This document shows, in pieces, positions 8,639-17,149 of a stretch of 64,000 bases of DNA. This DNA is from Bradyrhizobium stylosanthis. Lineage in GTDB: Bacteria; Pseudomonadota; Alphaproteobacteria; Rhizobiales; Xanthobacteraceae. The stretch is taken from contig NZ_LVEM01000009.1 in assembly GCF_001641335.1 (NCBI RefSeq), positions 63,665 through 127,664 of the forward strand. Direction: 5' to 3'. The notes beneath the pieces were generated by a model, which made no database searches, was not told the DNA's origin, and saw nothing but the letters and a program-made list of their open reading frames with translations. Positions within the stretch are counted from its first letter, which is position 1. Every line of letters starts with the position of its first letter. The translations under genes were made by a program, and so were the position numbers.

Positions 8639-9130
8639 TCAGGCCGCGCCCTTCAGCTTCTTGTTGCATTCGCTGTAATAGCCGCCGCCCTTCTCGATCC
8701 ACTTCATGCCGCCGTTGCCATTGGTGGTCTTGTTGGCGTTGTACTGATCGACGCAGGTGTGCAGGCGGGCCTTGCCGGCGGACTCCTTGGCGTATTTCGG
8801 ATCGACCGCGTTCGGATAGATCGCGGGGCCGGCCGGCAGCGTCGGCGCCGCAGCAGGGGCGGCCTCCTTCTTGGCCTGCTTCGGTTCGGCGGGAGCCGCA
8901 GGCGCGGCCGGAGCCGCGGCGGTCGGCGCAGCGGCAGGGGTCGCATCGGCACCGCACTGGGCCTTGCGGAAGTCATTCCACTTCATGGTGCCGAGCGAGC
9001 CGTCCTTCTTGGCGGCCTGGTATTTCGCGCTGCACTCCTGCGAGGTCAGAGCCTGGGCCGGCGCGGAGACGGCCAGCATGGCGAAGCCCGACACCGCAAC
9101 CGCACACAACAATTTTGCTTGAATGGTCAT
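8639..9130 (-). CDS. Exported Ala/Pro-rich protein with two Cys-flanked repeats
   Basis: This protein of about 163 residues starts at ATG 9130, after GGAGGAGACAACGG, and has a clear Sec signal ending in APAQA. The mature part has two related modules, CSAKYQAAKKDGSLGTMKWN...C and CVDQYNANKTTNG..GMKWIEKGGGYYSEC, separated by an Ala/Pro/Lys linker. Each module holds a Cys pair likely to form a disulfide and a shared GxMKW core. Proteins of this kind are common in Bradyrhizobium but uncharacterised. The role is unknown. Confidence 0.75.
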   Translation of the reverse strand: MTIQAKLLCAVAVSGFAMLAVSAPAQALTSQECSAKYQAAKKDGSLGTMKWNDFRKAQCGADATPAAAPTAAAPAAPAAPAEPKQAKKEAAPAAAPTLPAGPAIYPNAVDPKYAKESAGKARLHTCVDQYNANKTTNGNGGMKWIEKGGGYYSECNKKLKGAA

Positions 9131-9354
9131 CCGTTGTCTCCTCCTTGGTCTTCCCACGACCTTCCCCTGGACTTTCCTTTGGGGAAGTGAAACGAGGATT
9201 GCTATCCTAGCGTGCCGCCCGCTCGCGACAAGGAAGCGACGGCTTTCGCCGCAAAAATATAGTGATCGCGCCGTTCAACTCATTCATGTCGCGTTCAGCA
9301 TCGCGAGCCGACGTTCCCAGCTCTTCGCAATTCCCCCAAGAAGAGTGCAACATC

Positions 9355-9627
9355 ATGACCCTCGCCTCTCGCCTCGCCGCCGTCGCTCTCGCCTCCCTGC
9401 TCGCCTCCGGCGCCGCCTTCGCGCAGGCCACCGCGCCGGCCGCCAAGACCGATGCCGCCGCCACTGCCGACAAGAAGGCGCCGAAGGAGCGCTCGGCCGA
9501 GTCGCTCGAATGCTCCAAGCAGGCGGACGCCAAGGGGCTGAAGGGCAAGGAGCGCAAGAAATTCCGCCGCGAGTGCATGAAGGAAGCGAAGGCCGGCACC
9601 GCTGCGCCCGCTGCCGACAAGAAGTAA
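9355..9627 (+). CDS. PsiF-repeat exported protein
   Basis: This 90-residue protein has a Sec signal (to GAAFA) and one PsiF repeat, ECSKQADAKGLKGKERKKF followed by RREC, in the C-terminal half. PsiF of E. coli is phosphate-starvation induced, but its biochemical role is unknown and no Pho box was identified here. The ATG at 9355 is preceded by AAGAAGAG. Confidence 0.8.
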   Translation: MTLASRLAAVALASLLASGAAFAQATAPAAKTDAAATADKKAPKERSAESLECSKQADAKGLKGKERKKFRRECMKEAKAGTAAPAADKK

Positions 9628-9728
9628 ATCCGTCGCAATACGGTTCGCGAGCATCTGCGAGGGGCGTGCGCATTGCGGCATGACGTAGCCGCAATTGTGC
9701 GCCTCTCGCCGATTTGCGATAAGGTGGC

Positions 9729-10814
9729 GTGAAGCAAATCACCGCCTCCCTGCCCATCGAATGGCCAAGCCGTGCCAAGATCCTGAGCACGGTGGAGACG
9801 CTTGCCATCGGCACCGCCGGCGGTCTCGTATTTCTCTTCGCACACCTTCCCGGCGGCCTGATCTCGGGCTCGATGATCGCGGTCGGCATCGCCGCGATCG
9901 CCGGCCGCCAGCTGTCGCTGCCGCCGATCCTGACCCAGACCGTGCTGGTGCTGCTCGGCATCTCGCTGGGCTCGGTCGTCTCGCGCCATCTGATCCAGCA
10001 GGTCAGCGCCTACCCCCTCACCATCGGCCTGCTCGCGCTCGCCACGTTCTGCTCGACCTTCGGCTCGAGCTATTACCTCCAGCGCATCCATGGCTGGGAC
10101 CGCACCTCGGCCTTCCTTGCCGGCAGCCCCGGTGCGCTGTCGCAGATCACGATCCTGGCGGTCGAGCGCGGCGCCGACCTGCCGGGCATCGCGGTGGTGC
10201 AGACCATGCGCGTCATCATCCTCACGGCGGCGCTGCCGATGGTGCTGGCGATCGCGGGCGTGGCGCCTTCCGCCGCGCCGTCGCTGACGAGCACGATCGC
10301 CTCGCCGCTCGGGCTCGCGGCGCTGGTCGCGGCCTCGCTGGCTGCGGCGCTCGTTCTGCGACTGATCAAGTTTCCCGCGAGCTGGATGTTCGGCGCCATG
10401 ATCGGCTCCAGCGTGCTGCACGGCGGCGGCTGGGTCGAGGGCGGCCTGCCGGACTGGGTGCGCGGCGTGGCGCTGGTCGGCATCGGCGCCCTGATCGGCA
10501 GCCGTTTCGCGAAAATGCGGATCAAGACGCTCGCCGGTCACATCAACGCAGCGCTGGGCTCGTTTGCGGTCGCGATCGCCGTCTCCGCCATCTTCGTCGG
10601 CATCGTCGCGCTCGCCACGCAGGTGAAGTTCTCCGACGTCGTCGTCGCCTTCGCACCGGGCGCGATGGACGCGATGCTGGCGCTGGCCCTGACGCTGCAC
10701 ATCGACCCGATCTTCGTCGGCGCCCATCATCTGTCGCGCTTCGTGTTCGTCACGATCGCAACGCCGGGCATCGTGCACCTGTTCGGGCGCACGCAGGACG
10801 ACGTGGACGATTGA
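9729..10814 (+). CDS. AbrB-family (COG3180) integral membrane protein
   Basis: This 361-residue polytopic protein contains two copies of the AbrB membrane duplication, with signatures PGGLISGSMIAVG in the first half and FPASWMFGAMIGSSVLHGG in the second, and about ten hydrophobic helices. It is often annotated as a putative ammonia monooxygenase, but the family looks like transporters or channels and enzyme activity is unsupported. The start is GTG at 9729. The end segment VAFAPGAMDAMLALALTLHIDP is typical of the family. Confidence 0.82.
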   Translation: MKQITASLPIEWPSRAKILSTVETLAIGTAGGLVFLFAHLPGGLISGSMIAVGIAAIAGRQLSLPPILTQTVLVLLGISLGSVVSRHLIQQVSAYPLTIGLLALATFCSTFGSSYYLQRIHGWDRTSAFLAGSPGALSQITILAVERGADLPGIAVVQTMRVIILTAALPMVLAIAGVAPSAAPSLTSTIASPLGLAALVAASLAAALVLRLIKFPASWMFGAMIGSSVLHGGGWVEGGLPDWVRGVALVGIGALIGSRFAKMRIKTLAGHINAALGSFAVAIAVSAIFVGIVALATQVKFSDVVVAFAPGAMDAMLALALTLHIDPIFVGAHHLSRFVFVTIATPGIVHLFGRTQDDVDD

Positions 10815-10817
10815 AGT

Positions 10818-11357
10818 CTAGCGCTTCGCCGTCCGCACAAATCCCCACGCGGCGATCGCCGCCATCAACAGCGAGATCAGCACGTTGTAGCCGGCGAGCG
10901 AGAGGCCGAGGAAGCGCCACTGCACCTCGTCGCAGCGGACCACCTTCACGGTATCGAGCTTCGACAGCAGATCAGCGGCGTTGCCGAGATTGATGACGGG
11001 ACCGGAGCAGTCGGTCGGCCCCTTCCAGAATCCCCATTCGACGCCGGAGTGATAGGTGCCGAGGCCGGCATTGGCGAGCGTCACCAGTACGAGGATCGCG
11101 AGCCCCGCCAGCAGCAGCGGCCGTGGCGCGCCGCTCCGGGCGGCAAGCGCCGTCAGCGCACCGACCGGGATGACGAGGTAGTAGGCGTAGCGCTGCTCCA
11201 GGCACAGCGGACAGGGCAGGATCTCCAGCACGAGTTGGAAGAACCAGGCGCCCGCGATGGTCGCTGCCGCGATCAGGGTGACCCCAAGCGAGGCGGCCAG
11301 CGCGGGGCTGGTGGCCGCCGGCTTGAACGCAGCTACTGCAGCACTCTGGGTCGTCAC
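10818..11357 (-). CDS. Disulfide bond formation protein B family
   Basis: This 179-residue DsbB-type membrane protein has four hydrophobic helices, a first redox pair in LPCPLCLEQRYAYY and a second Cys pair in the periplasmic loop (TDCSG and VRCDE). DsbB passes electrons from DsbA to quinone. The start is GTG at 11357. It converges with the AbrB-type gene, only three bases from its stop. Confidence 0.88.
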   Translation of the reverse strand: MTTQSAAVAAFKPAATSPALAASLGVTLIAAATIAGAWFFQLVLEILPCPLCLEQRYAYYLVIPVGALTALAARSGAPRPLLLAGLAILVLVTLANAGLGTYHSGVEWGFWKGPTDCSGPVINLGNAADLLSKLDTVKVVRCDEVQWRFLGLSLAGYNVLISLLMAAIAAWGFVRTAKR

Positions 11358-11521
11358 GGCAGCCTCTTTCCGATCGGTCGCGCTCCCATGCCTCTAGCCC
11401 CGGCCCAGGCGGCTGTCGAGAACGGCCGGCATCACTTTGGCGCGGGTTGACCCCGCCATGCCCATGGCTATAGTCCGCCGGCTTCGCGACGCCCTCCCCT
11501 TAAGGAAGGGGCCGACCGAGG

Positions 11522-11606
11522 GCCCCTGTGGCGGAACTGGTAGACGCGCTCGACTCAAAATCGAGTTCCGCAAGGAGTGCTGGTTCGATTCCGGCCAGGG
11601 GCACCA
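11522..11606 (+). tRNA. tRNA-Leu (CAA)
   Basis: This is a complete class II tRNA with encoded CCA. The acceptor GCCCCTG pairs with CAGGGGC. The anticodon arm CTCGA-CTCAAAA-TCGAG gives anticodon CAA. A long variable arm (TCC-GCAA-GGA) precedes the T arm GGTTCGATTCC. An integrase gene follows within 210 bases, so its 3' end is the likely attachment site of the element to its right. Confidence 0.95.
11582..11606 (+). other. Probable attL (tRNA-Leu 3' end)
   Basis: The T arm and acceptor 3' half of tRNA-Leu next to an integrase form the classic P4-type attachment core. No second copy of this sequence was noticed inside the window, so the matching attR is probably outside it or lost. Confidence 0.5.
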
Positions 11607-11815
11607 ACTCGGGTGTTCACGCTCGTTCCCAAGCGTCCGCAGCTGTCCGCGCTGCGCTCAAACCCCTTGAAAAATAGGCACTTTTTCATACATCGGTGTT
11701 CGTCACCGTTTGTTCTCATCCGACACCAGCCGCCCAATTTGTCGGTATTTTTGACGGTATCTAGAGAACAGACGTTCACGGCGACTTGCGCTCCGAACGA
11801 GGGGATTTTGAGCAG

Positions 11816-13186
11816 ATGCCTGACGAGAATGATAGCGTGTGCGCCACTCCTAAGCAGATCAAGACAGACGTCGACTGCCGCGCTGCGCGACCGAAATTCG
11901 ACAGTGGCACTTGGAGCCCCGCCAAGATCTCCGACGTGACCGGCGGCGGTCTCTATCTCTTCGTCACGCCGGATCAGAGGAGGCCCGGCAACGCTGCCTC
12001 GAAGCTCTGGCGGATGGACTACCGCTTCAACACCCGTCGGAAAACCTACTCCATCGGCCCTTACGGCAACGGCAAGGATGGCACCTTCTCGCTCGCCGAC
12101 GCGCGGCGAGAGCGTAACAAGGCCAAAGACCTGCTCAAGGAAGGCAAAGACCCGAGCACCGAGAAGCAGCTCGACAAGCATAGGCAGACGGCCGCCCGCT
12201 CTTTCGGACAATGGGCCGAGGAGTGGCTCGCAAAGAAGAAAATCGAAAAAGTCAAACGCGGCAGGATCGTCGCGGTGCGCGCCCCCAAGACCATCGAGGT
12301 GCTCGAGCTGCGTGTCAGCTACGTCAAAGCTCGCTTCGGCAAGTTATCTAGGCTGGACATCAAGCGCCCGGACGTTCTCGCATTCATGCGTTCATACGAA
12401 ACCGAGGGAAAGCTGGAAACGCGCGACCGCGTGCGCAGCATCGGTGAGCAAATCTGCGACTATGCCGATGTCGAAGGCGACGGCTACAATCCATTCCGCA
12501 ACCTGAAGGGGCAGATGATCGCCAACATTTCGACGCCGCGTCCTGGCGTTACCGAACCACGCGACGTGACGCGCGTTTTCAAGCTCATCAGCGAACCGTG
12601 GACGAGAGCGAGGTTTAGTGACGTTGTTGGCCTTGCCTTACGCTTCGACGCGCTGACCGTTCCTCGCCCCGGGATGGTCAACGAAATGGAGTGGACCGAG
12701 GTCGATTGGGACACCGAACGCTGGACTGTTCCAGCCGCCAAGATGAAGACCGGCTGGGACCACGTCGTGCCTCTGTCACGCCAGGCACTTGCGATTCTTA
12801 GGAGCGTTCAGAAGCTAACGGGTCATCGCCGGTACGCGTTCTCCTGCTCGAGGGACACGCCGTTGTCGAACAACACGCTCAACAAGCGCTTGCGGCTGCT
12901 TGGCGTTGACACCAAGACTGAACATTGCGCCCACGGATTTCGGACCACCTTCTCGACCTTGTCTCACCACGAAGAGATCAAGGACGCCAAAGCGTGGGAT
13001 GGTGATGTCGTCGAGCTGCAACTCGCGCATCTCGATAGCTCTACCGTCGAAGGTCTCTACAAGAAGCACGGACCGCTCGCGCTGATCGGCTCGCGCACAA
13101 AGCTGATGCAGCATTGGGCTGATCGGATTGACCACTGGCTCAATCCAAAGAGGATCATTCCGATCAAGGGAGGTGCGCAGCGCTGA
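11816..13186 (+). CDS. P4-type tyrosine integrase
   Basis: This integrase of about 456 residues has an N-terminal DUF4102-like arm-binding domain (ISDVTGGGLYLFV, MDYRFNTRRKTYSIGPYG), a core-binding domain and a C-terminal catalytic domain. Visible catalytic elements are the Lys in KMKTGWDHVVPLS, the H-x-x-R box in HGFRTTFS, the His of LAHLDSSTV and the Tyr in GLYKKHG. The first Arg block (VPRPGMVNEMEW) is slightly unusual. ATG 11816 is chosen; a TTG 30 bases upstream is possible. It lies directly downstream of tRNA-Leu in the same orientation and should mediate integration there. Confidence 0.9.
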   Translation: MPDENDSVCATPKQIKTDVDCRAARPKFDSGTWSPAKISDVTGGGLYLFVTPDQRRPGNAASKLWRMDYRFNTRRKTYSIGPYGNGKDGTFSLADARRERNKAKDLLKEGKDPSTEKQLDKHRQTAARSFGQWAEEWLAKKKIEKVKRGRIVAVRAPKTIEVLELRVSYVKARFGKLSRLDIKRPDVLAFMRSYETEGKLETRDRVRSIGEQICDYADVEGDGYNPFRNLKGQMIANISTPRPGVTEPRDVTRVFKLISEPWTRARFSDVVGLALRFDALTVPRPGMVNEMEWTEVDWDTERWTVPAAKMKTGWDHVVPLSRQALAILRSVQKLTGHRRYAFSCSRDTPLSNNTLNKRLRLLGVDTKTEHCAHGFRTTFSTLSHHEEIKDAKAWDGDVVELQLAHLDSSTVEGLYKKHGPLALIGSRTKLMQHWADRIDHWLNPKRIIPIKGGAQR

Positions 13187-13215
13187 GCGCGCCCATCAGG
13201 CTAATTAAGGCTTGG

Positions 13216-13482
13216 TCACGCGGAAATAGTTGTGCCTACAAGTTCAAGAAGCGATCGCACTATCACCAAGCGCCGACGCCCAATCGTTGTGGTGGCAAGT
13301 TGGCCCGATCCAATCAACTCATAAAGCTTCGTGCGTCCCAAGCCCGTTACCGTGCAGGCCTCGTCCACCGTGCAGCTGAGTCGCTCCCGAAACGGGACCA
13401 CTTTCTCGTCGCGATCATTCGTCGGCGAAAACGGGCTTCTAGACGGTCTACGTCCAGCCTCCCCCAGTGAGTCATCCGTCAT
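13216..13482 (-). CDS. AlpA/Xis-like helix-turn-helix protein
   Basis: This 88-residue protein has a C-terminal winged-HTH of the excisionase/AlpA type (SCTVDEACTVTGLGRTKLYE, then SGQLATTTIGRRRLV). The ATG at 13482 has the ribosome site GGAGAG. Such proteins act as directionality factors or activators for the adjacent integrase, so a role in excision of the tRNA-Leu element is likely. Confidence 0.82.
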   Translation of the reverse strand: MTDDSLGEAGRRPSRSPFSPTNDRDEKVVPFRERLSCTVDEACTVTGLGRTKLYELIGSGQLATTTIGRRRLVIVRSLLELVGTTISA

Positions 13483-14511
13483 GGTCTCTCCTTGTCCACG
13501 AAAGCAGTCGCTTGGTTCAAGCGCGCTGGAGACAGATCGGATGATACAAAACGCAATAATGAAGACACTTCAACAGCTCTGAAAAGTTCGCGAACCAAGC
13601 TGCGGCAATTTCAATCGAGTTAAGCCATATGCCCATCAAGCTCTGGCAAGCTTCGGAGCAAGTGGTGAAACTGTTCAATAGGGCGTGAGCAGCCCAAGCT
13701 GCCGTAAACTACCTGCCGCGGAAGTGCGCGAGAAGATTGATGCGCGAAAATATTGCCAGATCGCGTCAGCCGACCGCTCATAACGGTCTGGTTGCAGGTT
13801 CGAGTCCTGCCGGGCCCACCAAGAATATCAATATCTTGCTTGCTCTCCGTTGCCCTCAGCACGACGACCGCACCAGAAACCGCACCAGATACGTCCACTT
13901 TTCGTTCGTGCGCAGTTCGGGAGAGGGGCAGGCTAGCGTGACGAGGTCCTCGAGGATGTTTCCCTTAGCTTTTGCGGTCATCGTCTTGCCGCCCAGTTCC
14001 GTCGATGTCTGGCTATGGCCCGCTGAGCGCGGAGATGGTCGAATCCATGTTGACACCAAGATACCACATGGAGCCGAGGGTCTCGAAAAAAGCAGCCTAC
14101 CCGCGCGAAGGATCGGCACCCGATAGAGCCTGAGCAAGGAAGGCGAACGCGGTCCCAAGCTCGTAGGGTCACGGGCTTCGAAAGATATCTTTGATCGCCG
14201 GACATTCGAATTTCGGCTCCGGGTTATCCAGCCTGACGAGTCTTCCTGACATCGATGTCGCATTTGGTGATGACGATGTCGGCCATCTGCGGTAAAGCGG
14301 AGGTCAAAAGTTGAGAATGTCCGACTACGAGACGGCGGTCGCCGTCTCTCGATAAGCAGGCAGAGCGCTTAGCGCCTCCAGTCCTTTTCTCGCGATCGCA
14401 CTCAGCGCGAAATCGAGGCTGCGCTGGCGACTATGACACCGACGAAGAGCAGGACGAGAGACGACGTATCAGGCCGCATCGCAGACCTAGGCTACCCCTA
14501 GGCACTTCCAA
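13483..14511. other. Non-coding stretch with tRNA scar
   Basis: About 1 kb with no reading frame that resembles a protein family. The only recognised item is the tRNA 3' fragment at 13771-13821. Base composition is lower in GC than the flanking chromosome, fitting mobile-element debris. Confidence 0.5.
13771..13821 (+). repeat. 3' fragment of an elongator tRNA-Met (attachment-site scar)
   Basis: The sequence contains an intact anticodon arm GACCG-CTCATAA-CGGTC (anticodon CAT), T arm GCAGG-TTCGAGT-CCTGC and acceptor half CGGGCCC with ACCA. The bases before it do not form a D arm or the matching GGGCCCG acceptor half, so this is not a full gene. A half tRNA ending in CCA is what an integrase leaves at attR after inserting in a tRNA gene. 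It is not derived from the tRNA-Leu at 11.5 kb. Confidence 0.8.
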
Positions 14512-15708
14512 CTAAGTCCGAAAATTGGCGATATAGTCTCGATACATTTGGGCTTGCTCCTCATCGAGTCCGAATCTGTTGAGTTGCACCCTGCCCCTCA
14601 TTCGGTCATCGCCATGCATGATGCAGCTCAAGTCGGTCGCCTGCTCATGTCTCTCCACGATGGTTTTGGCCACTTCGACCGGCAACTCATCGTTGTAGGT
14701 CGGATTGCGGCCGAAGTTGTTCTGCGCGTGATACAATGCCCTCTCGTAGTCCCGAAGAACGTCCCTCATGTAGACCATGGCGAGGTCATCAATCTCCCGC
14801 GGGGCCTCCTTGCTTCCGAGTATCAGCACGGACACGAGCCGCGCTACCTTCCAGGTTTCACGCTCCCATCCCTGCGTCAAACGTTCCTTCAGGAGGCCGA
14901 GGAAGTCCGGCTTGATGTATTCGAATGGAACGTGCGGCCAGCCATCGAGCAGGTACATATCGTAAAGGCCACGCCCGAAGAGGCTTCGAACGGTATCGTC
15001 CTCCAGCCAACGCGTTATCTCCACGCTGCTGACCGCCCCGACCCGGTGAGCCATGTAAGCGAACATGATGTCTGTGATCTGCTTGAGGGAATAGATTCCC
15101 TGTGACGCTTCACCGAGGATCGATGTAAGCATCGGGAATTCAGCCTTGGTCGCGTACAGCTCAAGCCACCTTGAGGAAGCCCGCCTCAAGCGGACGTCGA
15201 TCGGGTGCGGTGGCTGCGTCAGTTTTCTCGCATTCTCCAACGCCACACGATACCGGGAGACCCAGTACCTGGTCCTGCTTGGCTCCTCCAAGAACACGTC
15301 GTTATAGGAGGCCTCGATCTCCTGAGCGAACCATTCTTCTTGTTGCGCCTTAACCTTGCCACTACGCGCATCATCAAGCATCTCGCCCAGATCGCGCAGT
15401 AATGGGTGGGTGAGCGCATCCACCCCGAACATGGCTTTTAATCTGGCTCTCTCAGCATCCCCTTCAATGATGTAGGGCGCCTGTTTGTGCCAGAAGATGA
15501 TCGGTGCGGGATCGCCGACGCGGAACAGCCTGTCTCGATACGAATCCGGGAGATACCGGACTACATCGTAGTGGTCCACGTTCTCATAGAGGAGAAAAGC
15601 GCTGATATTGTAGTCAGCGTCCATCTCGGGAACGTACATCGCGTTCCCCGCCTCGAATATTGGCACGCCGATAGAGTCGGCTGGAGAAAGCCGCAGCGCA
15701 GCGGTCAT
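14512..15708 (-). CDS. Unknown protein, second gene of a two-gene operon
   Basis: This protein of about 398 residues matches no family I recognise. It is mostly helical, with a Trp/Tyr-rich N-terminal third (FLLYENVDHYDVVRYLP) and a C-terminal segment with AKTIVERHEQATDLSCIMHGDD. There is no signal peptide or membrane helix. ATG 15708 is used; a TTG at 15729 overlaps the stop of the preceding gene (ATTGA) and could be the real, coupled start. The pair sits alone in mobile DNA between the integrase and the defence genes, so a toxin-antitoxin-like or defence role is possible but unproven. Confidence 0.7.
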   Translation of the reverse strand: MTAALRLSPADSIGVPIFEAGNAMYVPEMDADYNISAFLLYENVDHYDVVRYLPDSYRDRLFRVGDPAPIIFWHKQAPYIIEGDAERARLKAMFGVDALTHPLLRDLGEMLDDARSGKVKAQQEEWFAQEIEASYNDVFLEEPSRTRYWVSRYRVALENARKLTQPPHPIDVRLRRASSRWLELYATKAEFPMLTSILGEASQGIYSLKQITDIMFAYMAHRVGAVSSVEITRWLEDDTVRSLFGRGLYDMYLLDGWPHVPFEYIKPDFLGLLKERLTQGWERETWKVARLVSVLILGSKEAPREIDDLAMVYMRDVLRDYERALYHAQNNFGRNPTYNDELPVEVAKTIVERHEQATDLSCIMHGDDRMRGRVQLNRFGLDEEQAQMYRDYIANFRT

Positions 15709-15725
15709 CTTCAGCCCATCGGGTA

Positions 15726-16517
15726 TCAAATGTTCACTCCGGCCTTCTTGTAGATTCGTTCGACGGCGTCATAGATCGACGAGTAATGCTGGCTGAGACT
15801 GAGCGGCAACAACCGATAGGTTTCGATGTACTTTGTGAGCTTGAGCAGCGACTCACGCACGCCATCTGTGCGCATGTACTCCTCTGGGATCACCACACCG
15901 AGCAGATCCTGCTTGCGGAGAGGAATGTCCTCGCCGACTTGCACCTCAATGGCTGCGGCGCGGTCATCGTAGTTCTTGGTTGAGCCCTCTCGATACAACT
16001 TCCCAAGAGCTAGGATTTCGGCATGACTCATGTCGAGAACGTGCTCTTCCTTGATCTTGTCCTCATCGACCGATTTGCGATCCACGTACCTCCGTGGGGT
16101 ATCGAAATACAGGGAGATGAGCCTACCGATCAAAGCATCGTCGGACCCGAGCTCGAAGTTCTGCATGTCGAAGGCTGTGAGATACGATGGCATCCTGTTA
16201 CGATCGAAGGCGCCGGTGTCGAAGGGATAGATACGCTTGATGGGCGGCGGTGTCGCAAACCTCATAACGAACACCGACGGAAGTTGCCAGGCCTCCGGGT
16301 TCAGCGCGTCCCTGCCCTTGTATGCGGCCCGCCCCACGAACAGATAGCAGAGCTTTTCGCCCTTGAAGACATCGCACTTCATCGCCACAAGCTTCTCATC
16401 CTGAATGATCTTGATGAGCTTGCTGGACGGCGCGCTATGGACCCATGGCGGGCTTTTAGGGGTGGCTATATTCGAGTTGCTGAGAAATTCACGCAAGCGG
16501 ACTTCCCGAGGTTTCAT
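15726..16517 (-). CDS. Unknown protein, first gene of a two-gene operon
   Basis: This 263-residue protein starts at ATG 16517, with AGGA upstream. The N-terminal segment WVHSAPSSKLIKIIQDEKL, followed by LCYLFVGRAAYKG, recalls the H-x-T/S...IL..G.L opening of ADP-ribosyltransferase-fold proteins such as DarT or KptA. The resemblance is weak and is a lead only. The remainder (YFDTPRRYVDR, VQVGEDIPL, VVIPEEYM) is unfamiliar. Its stop overlaps or abuts the next gene, so the two products are probably made in fixed ratio. Confidence 0.7.
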   Translation of the reverse strand: MKPREVRLREFLSNSNIATPKSPPWVHSAPSSKLIKIIQDEKLVAMKCDVFKGEKLCYLFVGRAAYKGRDALNPEAWQLPSVFVMRFATPPPIKRIYPFDTGAFDRNRMPSYLTAFDMQNFELGSDDALIGRLISLYFDTPRRYVDRKSVDEDKIKEEHVLDMSHAEILALGKLYREGSTKNYDDRAAAIEVQVGEDIPLRKQDLLGVVIPEEYMRTDGVRESLLKLTKYIETYRLLPLSLSQHYSSIYDAVERIYKKAGVNI

Positions 16518-16607
16518 CGTCTGATCCTAGAGGCTGCAGCAAATCACCATGACAACTTATTAGAAACAGATCGATCAAGGGGATACATTACCCACTATCC
16601 CCACTAC

Positions 16608-16817
16608 TCAACCGATATGTCGGGCGATCCCATGGGCGATCAAGAGCAACGTGCCTAGCGGCACCAACACTCCGGCCAGCACAGCCAAGAGCATGAGGAT
16701 AAACCCCCTGTCCCGGCCAAAGGCTCTAACGACGGTCTCGGACTGCGATAGGATTCCACCCATACCTACCGCGAACCTAGCTAGGGTCGGTTCATGCTTT
16801 TGCGTGGCTTTAGCCAT
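16608..16817 (-). CDS. Small membrane protein, unknown
   Basis: This 69-residue frame starts at ATG 16817, with GGAG upstream, and carries one long hydrophobic stretch near the C-terminus (FILMLLAVLAGVLVPLGTLL). It could be a single-pass or hairpin membrane protein. It lies 90 bases upstream of the unknown two-gene operon on the same strand and could be its first gene. Support is only the frame, the ribosome site and the helix. Confidence 0.4.
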   Translation of the reverse strand: MAKATQKHEPTLARFAVGMGGILSQSETVVRAFGRDRGFILMLLAVLAGVLVPLGTLLLIAHGIARHIG

Positions 16818-17149
16818 GCCCGTCTCCGAAAGTGAGCATCCGGGACATCCCGGCTCGTAGCGTAAGACCATTTCCCGGCCGTCAACCGCTAACAACGCAC
16901 CACGACTAAACCCATGCGGTTTGCAGTTTGGAAAATCCTCTTTGCCGCTTCTTCCAACACCAATGGTTATTGCATCAAACCGCAACGCACCAGCAACGCA
17001 CCGCCTCCGTAAGCGGCCTTTCCGTCAACGATTTCAGATCGTTATGCGGCTAGCAGCGACGACATCACGGAGACTACCGAAACCGCTGTCCAAAATTTGG
17101 AAAAGTCGTCCGAACCTACGGATTCGCTGGGTATCTTCGTCGCCGAGAC

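Noticed and set aside
9207..10778. 523-codon minus-strand frame over the PsiF and AbrB-type genes
   Set aside because: It crosses two real genes on the opposite strand and has Asp/Arg/Gln-rich shadow composition.
13740..13821. A complete tRNA-Met gene
   Set aside because: Only the anticodon arm, T arm and 3' acceptor half are present. The D arm and 5' acceptor half are missing, so it is a fragment.
13620..13898. 92-codon minus-strand frame
   Set aside because: It runs antisense through the tRNA fragment and resembles frames commonly mis-called over tRNAs.
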